Position numbers and translations under genes: made by a program. Below the pieces are notes generated by a model. It made no database searches and was not told the origin of the DNA. It saw only the letters and a list, made by a program, of their open reading frames with translations. This document shows, piece by piece, positions 1 to 13,177 of a DNA stretch of 64,000 bases. This stretch comes from Callaeas wilsoni. Taxonomy: Eukaryota > Chordata > Aves > Passeriformes > Callaeidae. How positions within the stretch are numbered: position 1 is the first letter of the stretch; each line of letters opens with the position of its first letter. The stretch spans positions 186,001-250,000 of the forward strand of contig VWPU01003067.1 of the NCBI GenBank assembly GCA_013398955.1, given 5' to 3'.

Positions 1-3000
1 TCTGACCACATCTGACAACAACTCATTGCTGTTAAGGTTCATGTTATATAACTTAAAATTGCATAGAGCAATGGGGAAGGTGGGCAGTGTATCATTAATG
101 GTGGATGCTTTGGATTTCCTTTGACATCCATATAATATAACAATTCCTACATTTGTTTTTAGTGGTATATAATTTTGAAGCTACCATTAGATCATCAAGT
201 CTGAGTTCTTGTAATCAAGACATCATGATGCTTAATTTTTGTGCATGTATTTTCACCCTAACAGTTAAAATGTATAAGAAGTACATTTCTAGCTTAATAG
301 TCCATTTTCTAATCTAGAAATTATTTCATTTTCCTCATCAGATTAAATAACTCTTTAAAGTTAGTATTGTCTATCAATATTTTTTTTTTCACATCACAGC
401 CCTCTTCTCTCCAACTTCCAAGTTTAATGGATTGATAGATTATTACTATTTTCAGTCATGTCTCTTACAGCTCAGCTAATTTTTCATGGATTTTTCTCTG
501 TTCTCTTTCCAATTTGAAAATATACATCCCACAATATACTATGCATGGGCAAACAGAGCAATCAGATGTGGCCCAAAAAGGCTCATCTATGAGCGAGTAA
601 GAGCTAAATATAGAGCATAACAGATATGCAATGTAAAATTAGTGTACATTTCTGATTTCAGAAATCTCAGCACTAAGGAATTTTTTTCTATTTCTTTATT
701 TAATTTTCTTTGTTTTTTAATTTATTTTAATGGATCTTTTGGAAGAAAAATGCTGCAGTTAGCCATTGCAGACAACGAATGAACCAAGATCTAACAGTGA
801 AGCTTAAAGCTTGGTTGCAGAAGTTGTAAATCCCTAGATACCACAGTCAAATTGGTATTGCAATATTTGCACTGCAAATAGTAGTCAAAAAGGGATTGTT
901 AAGTTGGTGTAGAACATGGGTTCCCCTCTGCCCATGGTAAGGCTGTAAGGGGTTTCAGCAGTCCAGGTTCCTAAGGAAACTATGTGGATCTCAGAACATT
1001 CAAATCTACCAAAACTGAACCAATAAGACAAAGTGAAAGAGTTGGTTTCTTTTTCTGTTCAGGTCATCCTGCCATGACTGTGTTCTGTTGGAAATTCATC
1101 ATCTTGTCACTTACTTGATCATTGGTGAATTAATTTCTTCCAATACAGTGATTTTTTATATACATGCCCACCTTTACGGTGAAATTTAATAACCCTACTA
1201 GTGTCCCCAGTAAGTGGTTCCTTTGCAGACTGCTTTAACCTAAAGCGAAGAGTTTATCCAGGATTGTTCACTCTCACTGATACCTTCCATTTTTGACACA
1301 TGTAAAAATTGCTTTTGATGGATCACCTACAATAGTTCTGTTGGTAACATTTGCGAAGAGAAACATTTTACTGGAATCTGAAAGATATTGCTTACTGTCT
1401 GTCCAGTGCTCGTGAAAGCAAGGACAGATTGACAAAGAAGGGTATCTCAGAGTCTATCAGGATATCATAGTCTTATTGGTGCAAAGATAGCTTTACAGTT
1501 TTCATATGTGTGACTGCATAAACTGGACCCTCCAAGCAAAAGAAGAGAAACAGATGGTCTATTCTGAAATGTAAAATTGCTACCACATTGTGAGAATATT
1601 GGGAACAAACATATAAGAAATAATATTTTATTCAACTACACAATTTTATGCATTAAGAGATCAGTAATATTTTTTAAAAATTGAGGAAAAAACTTAAGCT
1701 AATTCAAGGCTAAAAGAGAGAGAGAGAAGATCTTACATCTCCATGTTTGACTTGAACAGGAAACATCAGTGCATCTTTGAGAGTACAGATGTTTGTTCCA
1801 TTTTATTTTGAGTGCAAAGATCATGAGGCTAGAAAAATATGCAGAATATTTGTGGCATCTCTGTTAAAAAACCAGCTGTGTGTGGTAATAAAGATGCAGG
1901 GGAAAAAAAGGATGGAAAAAGAACAAAGAAATGGGACACAATATCACTAGCTAGATTGCCTATGTAGAGAGTAAAGAATAAATGCCAAGGATAAGGACCA
2001 CTAGCATAACCTATTATGATTACAGCCATCTATCACTGCAATAAATGTGTTCTAACCAGTTTTTGGATGATAGTAGGCCTTCTTGACCAAGCTGATTGTT
2101 ATCAGATGGTCTTCAAGATAGTGCTTTTAGCGGCATGTAATAGATTTGCGAAAAGATTGGCTGTGGCTCCATTGCAAATATGTTTTAATGCCACTCTGCA
2201 AAAGATTCAGTGGTTTACACAAGCTGTCTGCCAAATTGCAACTCTTCTTTCTACCTTATGCATTCTGAATATTTGGGTATTCATAGGCAATCCAAAGTAA
2301 ACATTCAGACTGGAAACATACACCATGCCACTGTTGTGTTTCTACTCTTGATTTAAGCAAATTGGTTGACATACTGGTAGAAAAGAGTCTGGATATCAAA
2401 GATGAAAAAATAATGTGGATTTCTGCAGAGAAATTCAGCCCATAACATGTTTCTAACATTACACTAACCAACAGAGAACTGTTATCATGTATTATAATGC
2501 AGCCCCCATAGAAATCTCTGACCATCACCATTTGTTCTTAAAATGAGGCATTATTGAAGTCTTTCCATATGATGGTATTTTCATAATCCGTGCAAATTAT
2601 GCTTACTGTGAACAATTCAAGGATTAAAATGAAACAGAGCAGGTTGTAAAATTGCATATTTGAGGAGAAAAACATTTCATTTTTATGAGTTTTCACATGC
2701 AGCAGCCTTGTTAATATGGTGTCCAGCAGACCAAATTAAAGATGCAGATGAGTAAGGCCAAAATGTCTCACATACATGTTAATTACCTTTACTAAGTTGA
2801 ATGTTCCAAAAGTGTTCCAAAATATTTTCTACTTAGAATAACAAGAAACTGTCTGGCACTCTTCTCTCCTTCCTGAAAGGAATCAAACTCTTCTGTGCTT
2901 AGAGTAGTTACTAACTGAGCCTGGAATTGGCATCTACACTTGGCATAAAGCTCATGCATTTATATACGTGTGTATGTACACTTACACACAAACTCATATG

Positions 3001-3890
3001 CACACACACATGAAAAAATGGAGGAATGGGACAGGTGTTATAAATTATAATCAGTCTGGAGTGGGACTGTGGCAGAGCAGTACTTTTAGGATTTGTCATA
3101 AATCTCCCATTTGATCCAAAAGGCCTTAATTCATTTGATACCAAAATCTTGATTTAATTTGTTGCCTTAACATAGTTCTGTATTAATAATTGGAACAGTG
3201 ATCCTTAAAAGCACAAAATACTTTTTAAAAATGGGGTAATTTGGACTATTTTCAAATGTATTCCAACAAACATTATCGCTTTAATAGCTATAGTCTTGTT
3301 GTATAGGACTTTATTATGTTATGAATTTACCAGACGTATTCTCAATGAGTAATGAATAAGATTCAGGAGGGCATTTTCTCAGTGTTAAATTGCTGTGGTT
3401 AATAACATCTATCCATTGCCGAAGGTTAAATGTAAAACATAGTAAGATAACTCTCTTTTTTCAAATCTGAAATCATAATACCACATTTTCCAAAGCCATG
3501 AAAATGTAAAAGGTGGTTTCTGAGGTTCTTTTGCCACAGGTAGCTTTGGAATAATTATGGACTAGTCTGTAGCAATTTTTGGTGCTGGAAATGCAACACA
3601 GTGTCATCGGACTTCTAGCATTCTGGTGGGGGATCAAGATCTTAGGCTGACTGTAGCTGTTTCAATGAATGCTGAGAGATTATTTATCATTTAGATAGCT
3701 CTGGTCCAAGCCACTGCAAGTATGTTTATAACAGAACAGAACTTTTACCTTATGTATTAGATCTATTTGTGAACTGAAATACAAGGGCTCTCTTGAAGAA
3801 CTGACTAATGTTTTTTGTGCTGCCTAACAGGCTATCACTGTCTTTTTACTCTGACACAAGGTTTAAGTGCAAGTTAGAGTGATTCACATA
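1..3890. other. Unique AT-rich noncoding DNA
   Basis: No gene is recognised here. Reading frames on both strands are under 100 codons and overlap one another, as expected by chance. A short (AG)n run lies at about 1715-1726. An alternating purine-pyrimidine stretch (tgtgtatgt and cacacaca words) lies at about 2960-3012. No dated transposable element was recognised. Confidence 0.6.
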
Positions 3891-3943
3891 GTCTTCCTGC
3901 ATCCTGAATTCCCTCTATATAAAATGGTGATGATACTTCATTT
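3891..3943 (+). repeat. Possible MIR-like SINE fragment
   Basis: The stretch reads like the 3' half of the tRNA-derived MIR core SINE, which resembles 'cctcagtttccc..ctgtaaaatgggg'. Here a ccctctatataaaatggtgatgatac-like segment occupies about 3910-3936. Only about 50 bases match and they are diverged, so this could be chance. Confidence 0.3.
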
Positions 3944-5782
3944 CACCCACACATTACTTAAACTCCAGACTGTTCTAGGCAGGATAGTATTATCACAGTT
4001 TTCAACAAAATTGCACTACTTTTTTTTTCCAGTATAACTAATAGGTCATTCATTTAAATAGATTAATTAAATAAATGAATGAACGTAGAGTGCATCATAT
4101 CTAATTTTAGCAGTCTAAATTTAGGCAATGAGTCTAAGCAAGTCATCTGCATTTCTGTCATAAATGAAGAGAGGTATAGACTCCCAAAGGGTGATTCACC
4201 CTATCCAAAGAAAAGTGTCTAGCACAGGTGGAATGAATCGCCATCTCTCCCTTTCCCTGCCCCTATCATGAGCAGAGACAGCTTGTTGACTACATATGTA
4301 CCTCCTCACAGCTTAAAGTAGTTGAAAGAACTGCATTTTTTGAGCGTAAGTTTTTAAAATACCATGATTAACCTTTCTCAGAGTCATTTGTAGTAAATAG
4401 AAACCCAAGGAAGAGATTCACCAACTTCAAGTTTCAGATCACACATGGTTAACATTTAAGTGCATCAAGTGTTGACATGAGAAATGTGTACTGCTTTGTG
4501 GAAATGGAATAGAATTATTTCAGGGACAGCATTAAATGTGATGAATATCTGAGTTTAGACCCACTTTATCTTCACTTGTGTTTTTGAAGAACAGAGGTCA
4601 ATACAGCCAAGTGCATTTTAGACTTTTATTTCTTTTCAGATTCATTTAAAACTCATCCTAGTTGTAAAAGATGAAACTACTAGCATTACTGAAAATCTTC
4701 ACCTGCTATAATCACTGTGTTAGTCAATAAATTAAAGTTACAAAAATTAGTTGGTGCATCCACCTGAAGTACAAAATTTGGAGCTGCATTTTCAAGATGT
4801 CTGCTAGCAGGATTTCTTAGTTGTAATAATTTTGGCTGAGTTGTTGATCAGTGGTAATTTTGACGTTAACCACAAGTATCGTGCTAAAAATGTTTTTGCA
4901 TTATAAGGAATAAAGAACTAAAATATTTTTATTTTTTAACTGTATCAAAAATGATAAATACGTAGCACCATATTATCCCATCATAAAGGCATATCCAATA
5001 CACTGGAGGACAGTTTACGGCAGTTGGTGTGCTGTGTGTATGAACATTTGCGTTTTCAACACATACATTGGTTAGCAGTTTTAAGCTCATACTGTTTTGT
5101 ATATCTCAGTCTGTTACTAAACACAGAAATGTATGTCTTTGAAAGAAATGGACACAGCTGCATTCCTAAGCTTCAGGCTTCTGTTGGGTACTGAAAATGC
5201 AGTCACCTACCTTAATACTGAAATTCATTATTGGTTGAGTTATCCAGCCATAACTTGTGTATATCACTGCAAAGATTGCCTCCAAATTCCTATTTGAGCT
5301 CTTGCATAAGTGCATCATGAAATAGTTTTTGCTTAGTGATAATTAAGTGGAATTAGTTTCACATCTGCTGATGATAGCTAATTAAAGTACACATTTAGTC
5401 AGTTGTCAGACCTCAATAGACATGCTGAAATCATGGCAATGCCTGCCATTTCTAGAAGAGATTTAATAGCTCCTATTGCCCAGACTCTAAATTATGAATG
5501 GACTCTGCTCCCTTTGCATAAGCATTTCTTTGACCTACAAAAGATCTAAAAATTTATAGTGCAAAACCTAAACAAAACAGAACAAAACAAAGTTTCAAGA
5601 AGAAACAAACCCCCCATGAAAAACACCGTATCAAAACATAAAGGCCATACAGTCCAGTCAGTGCTGTCTGACTCTGAACACATCATACTGGTTTCTGTGT
5701 GTGAGCCTTGCCTTGTCCGAGTCTTTCTCATAGACTGGGTAAGACCCTTCATTGTCAAGACAGCACACAAGGGTTACAGCAG
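3944..5782. other. Unique noncoding DNA with one AT-rich hairpin
   Basis: No gene is recognised. An 11-base perfect inverted repeat (TCATTCATTTA at 4046-4056, TAAATGAATGA at 4072-4082) is separated by a 15-base AT-rich loop. The only reading frames above 60 codons start near 5550 and are not recognisable; one of them runs into the SINE at 5783. Confidence 0.55.
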
Positions 5783-5900
5783 AATCACAGAATATTCTGA
5801 GTTGAAATGGACTACAAGGATCATCGAGCCCAGCTCTTAAGTGAATGGCCTGTACAGGGTTCAAACTCACAACCTTTGAGTTATAGCACCATGCTCTAAG
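5783..5900 (-). mobile_element. tRNA-Ile-derived SINE with CR1 tail (TguSINE1-like), 5' truncated
   Basis: Read on the minus strand, 5900-5847 follows the body of tRNA-Ile: a ttagagc..ggtgct anticodon-arm region, a B-box-like gtttgaaccc, and an acceptor-stem-like tgtacaggcc. The remainder, 5846-5783, matches the 3' end of CR1-X-type LINEs. The same words (cagaatattctgagttg, aaggatcatcgag) recur in the CR1 copy at 38130-38640. This composite is the known architecture of TguSINE1, a zebra finch SINE that would use CR1 machinery for retroposition. The first 16-20 bases of the tRNA, including the A box, are missing and a base is lost in the anticodon region, so the copy cannot be a working tRNA gene or pol III unit. 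No clear target-site duplication was seen. Confidence 0.8.
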
Positions 5901-8900
5901 TGTGACTTATGTTTAATTTCAAACATGGGAATATGTGCAGCAGTAGGTAACAAAAGCTAGTGCATGAAGATTTTGAATCCCTCAAAACCGTTTTTAGTTA
6001 GCTTAAAGCATGTTACATAGAAACTTACTTCCTATGTACAGAATTGTCATATACTTTGTATTTATATTCTTTTTTCATTCTTCAAATAATTATTTGGTAG
6101 GGCTTCTCACCACTGCTGGGTTTTTTGATCTACTGCTACATTCCTGAAGCAAATCTGATGTGAGGTCTTGCATCTCTTTTTCCAGTAAATATCAAACACA
6201 GCCCAAGTTCCATGGCTTTCTGTACCTTTAAACAGTACTAAATGCCAAACAAATGCTTCATATTATCCAGATGTGTCATGAATACTCTTCCCTCTCTGAT
6301 CCAGACTCATTCCATCAAGAATACAAATAGCATGGGAGACTTTTATTGAAGCTGCTCTATTTGCTTTGGTTACTCTTTTTATTAATTCATATATTTCTAC
6401 TATAAGTGTCACAGATAGATTTGGATTGGTACAGTATTCTCATAGAATCACCCCAAGACAATGAGGTAGAGGACTGGTAGTGGATACTAGTAATTCCCTA
6501 CTGTCCAAGTCTGAGCTTTGAACAGCAATTATCATGTTTTCAAGTGAACTGCTGCCTGCTTTAAATATGCTGTTTCCTTTCCTCACGTGAGATTGTTTGG
6601 CCATCTGTTGCTTTTGATTTATCTTTTTTCAACTGTCTTTAATGCTGTGAGAACATAGTTATGGAAAGCTTATTCATCAGCATGTTTTTCAGTATATGTT
6701 TCAGTGTGTGTTTCAGTATGTGTTTCCCTTGCACCATCAACACTATGTGCTCCTCCAAATTCAGATTTCAGCTTGCAGCAAATAATTTTTGTTCATAAAT
6801 TTTATCTGTGGAGTTTTATGGAGTATTTTACGTGCAGCTTGTTTTTCTAAGAGTTAAATCAATACTATCAGTTACAGATTATCAAAAAAGGGTGATGGGG
6901 GAGGAGGAGTGTTGTTCATGCTAACAGTTAATGGTATATGGTACTGGCAGTCTATTGAGAATGTTCACTGTCTTCTCCCATGTTATTTTTTGTTCTTGTC
7001 ATCTTGGTGTACAAAACCATAATAAGGATCTAGCCATCAGTTTCTTTGGTGTGGCTTTTTGTGCTTGTGCCTTTCCACGGTGTACTCTGCCTAAGTATCT
7101 CCCCATGAGTCCTTCTTCCCTTACTCCCAGAAAAAACATTTACTCTCAGTTGCTGTTGAACTGGTTGGAGCCCTTCTTTGTGTCTAGCCTGAAGTATGCT
7201 CCAAAACTTACCCAACAATCCTGGTCCTGCAGCTATTCAGATCAAAGGCTGGAATGTGCTGAGGTTTCTAGCATATACACCTGTATTTCTTTCCTAAGGA
7301 AACCAGAGTATGGACAAAATGGAAAGAGGAAGGAAGGGTTATTGTTGTTGAACTCATATTTGTGAACTGAGTCATTAATTTTACATGTCTTTTGTGATCA
7401 TATATCTGCTAACCTCACCTTTGCTGTTCAGCTTAATAATCATGACACAAATTACTTATCTTTTATGCTCTTTGAAAAATAATGACACTACCATTAAGAG
7501 AATGAATACTAGGAAATTTATATTATGGGGTCAAGTTACCATTTTGCACCTTGGAAAATTTATATACAGGTTTTACATATGAGAAGCCTCCCCTAAACTA
7601 TGCTATTAACTCTGACTTTATCACTTTCAGTATTACTGTTTGCCTGCCCAATTCCTGAACCATGTGAGATTTATAAATTCAGTCCTCTGGTGTATTTTCT
7701 CACCTTTTACTCCATCCAAATCTCACTTTCCAAAGGATGTTTGCTGATCAATGGAACAAAGGTAACATTTCCTTTTATGACAAAAGTAAATAGGCGGGTA
7801 TTTATCAATTCTGAGTCACCGTCATATATTTCTAGCAATAATTAAATGGCATAAATTTGTGTGCTAGATTTAAGGTTTGCATCCTTGTGAATTCTCCTTT
7901 ACCAGGTATTCAATAAATAGATGTATTCCTAATCTATGAGGAGCAGCACCTTTATAAAGCTCTGGCATAAGCCACTGAGAATGGATTGTCATACTGTGCA
8001 GACATTCAAATTATACAATATATACTATTAAAAACTGAGTCAGTTAATGGAGCAAACATCCTTCATCTCCTCAGTTCTTAGTAATTTCTGAACAGCATGT
8101 CATAAAAAAAGTGTTCTGAATGCAAAAGTAGACCAGTTAAAAGACCTAACATAACAGGGAAAACAGATTTCTTGGGATGATGAAATGTGAAGCAGTAAGT
8201 TTTGCCTAATCAAAGTCACCAAACAGCCTGGGAGTATTAGAATCCAAAAATATTCAATAGACATGGGGAGTTAGTTGTAACAAAAATGCTGTCTTGAAGC
8301 ACTCAAAGAGACAATAAGGGAATGCTAATGTACTGGTTTGTACAATACTAAATTGTCCATGATTAACTTCAAATTCAGGCCATAGCATCTTCTTTCATCA
8401 AAAGTGGGGGCCCATACTTTATGCATGCAAGCATTTATAGTAATTAATTGTCAGTGTACTCACAGAAGAAGCCGAAGGCTTTGGCCTTAATCCCTGACAA
8501 TTGAAAGTTGCTCTATTTATTATTACTATTCTTCTTTAATTTATAGGAAGAAAGTGTATTTATAGAAGAATGCTAAACCAATTACCAAATTGTAAACTGT
8601 GTCCAGAAAAGGTTCTTCTTTTAAACTGGGGGAAAAAAAAAGTGTGATTTGGAAATTTAATACAAGGATGGGAGAGATTTTATTATTCCAGGTAGCCATC
8701 CTGGTGTATAATAAAAAAATCTGATTTTAAATAAGCCTATAAGTTTTGATGAAGGGTGGACTGTGACCACCAGAGAGGCTACTGAGAAAAGGTTTCTGGA
8801 GTCAGTAGTTAAGATGATTCATACCTGGTAGTTGTGCAGTATATTTCTATCCCCTTCAGACAGTTTAAGAAGAATCTGAATACTGTGAGCTGTTCTTTAA

Positions 8901-11900
8901 ATGTATCAGATTACGGTTGCCTGAAACAATCAAACAAAAAAGCACCCAAATGTAGAAAGTACATAAATTCAAATTCAGCCTGGACAGAGAACGCTATCTT
9001 GTTCACCATGGCAATGGACACATATAAACCAAAAAAAAACTCTAATGGTTTTATGTGATCCCAAGGGCTGACCCTACGGGAGGATGGGTTATATGTATTG
9101 GTTGGATGCTGTAATTACAAAGAGCAGCAGCATCCCAAGAGGCAATGATAGGTTTCCACATGGCTGTTGCTTCAACATAACATGTTTTAAGATGTGTTCT
9201 CTTAAAAGTAGGGGACAGTGGAGAGGAGAAGCTCATAGTTGCTTAAGTAGGATTTTAAGCAGGCAGCCTCCAAACCAAGCTGCGACAGCTGTAGATCAGG
9301 ACATCAGACTGTTGAAATTAATGAGTTATCAACATTTTGAAAATTATTCTTGGGTGTGTAGTGTCCTTAAGATATGTTCTGTATTGCAACCTTCTGTGTT
9401 ATTGTAGATTTGACTATACGGGATATTTCTTATGGTGAGGGAAGGGAGGGGCAAAAGAGAATTGTTTACTGTAGCCGCTTTATACCAAAAATTAAAAATT
9501 AAAAGCCGCCAAAATATTCCTTCTAAAATCTTTTCAAACATCACACCTGTCTGCTAGGAAAGAGAGCAGAGATTCCTTTTTTCCCCTTCTCTATGAATAA
9601 GCACAATGGGAATTTTCAAAAAATAAATTGTCGTGATTTCTTGCTTTAGATGATGACTATTAAAAATAAATTTTCCTTTTTTCTTGGAAGTTTCATAATT
9701 CCTTTGGAATAGATCAGCTGTGCAATGAAAATATTTTAGCTGAAGGGACATGAGACATTCAGAGCTGTAATAACTTCCTTCCAAGACTCAGGCCTTTTGA
9801 TCAAAGCTAATACTTACAGTACTTCAAACTGTATATTATTCCTCAAAGTATTTGAAAATTCTTGTCATCGTAAACAATATGGCAACTTTCCTTGGTTAAA
9901 GTTCACAGCACCTAAACTCCTACTCAATCACATTTTCCCTTAAGTTATTAAGTTGCAATTTTAAACATACATTGCAGCAAGAACTGCATTACATAATGTC
10001 TCTCTCAGTCTTACAAGTGTAATTATGAGACAACACCTATTCTAAATATGAAACAGGAAATTTTGGGGTTTTTTCCTCTGACAATATAGCAGACTGGAGA
10101 GAGAAGTCTTAAAGTTTGTCTGTTTAAGGGTGTGATCTGCATCCCTCGTTACTAATTTAGCATCAAGCAAGATGATGGTTTAATTAGAAGCAGCACATTG
10201 CCTTTGATAAACAGATGTTCCCTTTATTTAACTACTGCCCACAAAGTTAGCCCAAATAGATTTTTTTTCTGTGTTACAGAATGTTAATTTCTGGTCCTTG
10301 GTCATTGTGTTACCATAATCAAAAGATTCACAATTAATATGTATTGCCATACATTTATTAATTCATCCCTGCGCCCTGCGTGTCTCCATAATTTTCTTAA
10401 AGCACTGCAGCTAAGAAGCTGAGCTTCTCTGTCAAAGCTGTATGAGTAACAGTCCAATAAAGCCACACCTAGCTGTCAGTGGACCAGGATTTGGGTAAAC
10501 ATGGGCCAACCCAGCACTCATGTGTCTGGTGACTTGGTAAACAATGAAGCATTCAGAATTTTAGGGTCCTACCTACTGAGTGAATACAGACCCACCTTGC
10601 TATTATTGTTGTAACAGCAAGGTAAACAAAAACTCCACATGTAATTCAAAAGAGCTGCCATTGGACCTACTTAAAAATAATTCTGCGCAATTGCTCGATA
10701 CGTTGCTAAGCAAATAAAGGCTCAGCTTTGTTCTACTTTTCTAGCCTCCAGGTAAATAACTAGTATAGAAAAGCACCCACAAGTTAAGAAGCAAATAAAG
10801 CTTTTAACTTTTCAAAAATTATCTGTGTTAGATACTGTAGCAGATGTTATCTTGAATGTGTTACTGATTGCACGAGTTTATGAAGAATGCTTTGCTTTAT
10901 TCTATCAGGTTATATTTTATCTTTATGTGTCTTCAAGATCTACAAATGTTTAGCTTTGAACTTAAGTTGAAAGAATGATGAGATGTACTCTTAAAAATGG
11001 ATATTTAACATTTCTTTATTTTTTCATTTCAGTTCAACTGCAATTTATGTATAGCCACAATATTCATGGAGCTCAGAACATTAATACTCTAGGGATGAGT
11101 ATGAACAAATGTCCTTACACTGTAGTTGGTTGATCACTACCTCAGTGGGTTTGGTTCAACATACATTTGTGATTGCCGTGTTCCAGATTTTCAAGGCTCA
11201 GCGTCTAGCATACCAGGTATGTTTGAAAAAGCTCTCTTTTCAATTTAGCTTTAAGGCTTCACAAAACCTCATTGGAAATGCTGCCATCCCAGGTTCAAAT
11301 TCTTCATTCACACTCACTGACAATGCTGATATCTAGTGGGCAGAAAGACTTCTTCTCAAGCACTCCATCCTCTCCTAAGAGCATTCATTTTATAAGTATT
11401 TCCTGAAGGTACATAATAGTTTTGGTTATTTTGTGCTCGTGAACAGTTAAATATTTATGACCTGATCTTTTCAGCAGCTGAGCAGCTCCTGGAAGGTGAT
11501 GAATGCCATTGCTTTGATCAACATGCTACTTAAAGGCTGCAAAGATGAACTGCTCCTGTAGTCATGCTTGCTCTCATGAAATACTTAGGCCATGCCAGGG
11601 AACATAAGAGTTGCTTACGCTGCCTTTATTTCCCTGAAAAAACACACAGCTGGAGCCTATGAGTGAGCTGTTACAAATGAAGAGTTCTATCTCTCCTACA
11701 TCCTGTATTTATTTACACCAATGGGACTTCTTGTTTGAAAAAGGGCTGGTAACAGAAGCATTTCCAAAATTAAATTGTAAGATTTTCCACATGACTGTAA
11801 GGGGTTTTTTTTCATGAGTTCCCTTAACTAAAAGTATTAGAAAAGAAATGATACAGGCTGTAGGAACCACTGTGAGTCAAAAAAACTACTGGGAGTCTTA

Positions 11901-12834
11901 GAACTATAACATACACATTAGAATCAAGCAAATCACAGCTATATGGTAAGTAAACCAATGATCACAATAGCAAATAGCTCTGCTACTGCAAACAAACTGC
12001 CCTTTCATTACATAAAATTGGATAGAAAAGCAAATTAGGCCACAAGTAGTAACATAGTTCAGTTATAATATATGATACAGTTCCTGCTTCACATTTGCTA
12101 TACAGCTCTAGTTTCTGTGAGAAGAATATCCCAAAGCCACATTTTAAATAAATGTTGATATTTAATATATATAGAGAGATATTTTTATACCTTTATATAA
12201 GCTTTGAATATAAGCAAGGTCTGTATGGAAGCAGACAATTAGGGAAAAAAGCTCTCAATGTTGCTTTACTAAAATTAATTATGAAAACAGAATAGAGAGT
12301 TCTCTATTAATAGGCTGATTCCCACTAGGCAGTAGCCAAAGAAGGAGACTCCCTTCCTCTAGTTAGAAAAGATAAAATGACATCCTACAGCTTGCTGGCA
12401 GTTTACCCCTACATGGAAGAACTCAATCTATGGTCACTTTTAAAATGGCCTTCTTTCTTAACAGACAGATATTTTGGCCCAGAAAAAGACTGAAAGAGGT
12501 GTACAGGTCAAGGGCTGAACTATTTACCTTTATAACTGGTACATACTAAAGAACTTGTTTAGCAAACAGATTTGTCCTGGGTGCATTGCAGTTCTACTGT
12601 ATTTTAGGGCTTAGGTGAATGTGCGGATTTACAGGTGGTTTGCAGCTACTGTATGATTTTTGTCTTTAATTTACCAGAAAGCCTTGGTTCTGTTTTGAAA
12701 GGTAACCAACCTATAAAATGTTCAACCTATAATATGCCCATCTAGGCCGTATTTTAGCTTCACTTTATGCTTTTGGCTTCTTTGGCTGTTAGAGGCAGGA
12801 AAATATTGCTCGATAGGAAGGGTTATTTTTTGGT
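5901..12834. other. Unique AT-rich noncoding DNA
   Basis: No gene or recognisable transposon was found. The largest open frame (6931-7365, +, 144 codons) has no recognisable domain and is treated as chance. A 12-base motif (tttcagtRtRtg) is repeated three times at 6687-6722. The stretch near 10140-10500 has homeodomain-like TTAATTAG and TTTATTAATT words and could be conserved noncoding sequence, but that needs an alignment to judge. Confidence 0.55.
6687..6722. repeat. 12-base tandem repeat, three units
   Basis: Three consecutive 12-base units, tttcagtatatg, tttcagtgtgtg and tttcagtatgtg, followed by a partial tttc. This is a simple tandem duplication with no implied function. Confidence 0.85.
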
Positions 12835-13177
12835 TGCCAGAATTCCTTTGCAGTTTTAATGGAAAGAAGCAGAACTTTCTGGGGGGAGCCAACATCTCAT
12901 TTCCATTCCGCTCTCATACAGCCACTGTTGTATCTGCAGGGCCTGCAGAATGTAACTGCTGCGGCAGGGCGAACAAAGGCGCCATTCAGCATGGAGAGCA
13001 GCTTCCCTTCCGCACCGCTCTCTGGCCACGGCGAGCTTGGCTGGAGCACGCTATCTGACCGACACAGGATTCGCTGCCTGAACAAAACTCCCCAAGGACA
13101 CCCGTTTGGCATCCTGAATTAGTCCAGTGGGATGAAGACTTCCTTTTTAGCACTGGCGTGAGCGCTGAAAGACAGCT
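12835..13177 (+). other. GC-rich CpG-containing patch, possible exon or regulatory element
   Basis: This segment is clearly richer in G+C and CpG than the surrounding AT-rich DNA (for example ctgcggcagggcg, ccacggcgagc, ggcgtgagcgc). An open frame of 87 codons (12859-13122, +) runs through it, but a second + frame and a minus-strand frame are open over the same bases, so openness is weak evidence of coding. A good splice-donor-like GTGAGT begins at 13178 (agct|gtgagt). No domain is recognised. It could be a noncoding first exon, an enhancer, or simply a GC fluctuation. Confidence 0.3.

Noticed and set aside
4046..4082. Hairpin considered as a MITE or terminator
   Set aside because: Arms are only 11 bases with an AT-rich loop, with no flanking duplication and no related copy in the window.
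5847..5900. tRNA-Ile gene
   Set aside because: The 5' part with the A box is missing, a base is lost in the anticodon region, and the sequence continues into a CR1 tail, so it is a SINE.
6931..7365. 144-codon plus-strand frame
   Set aside because: No domain, no Kozak or splice context, and an overlapping minus-strand frame; length is within chance for 64 kb.
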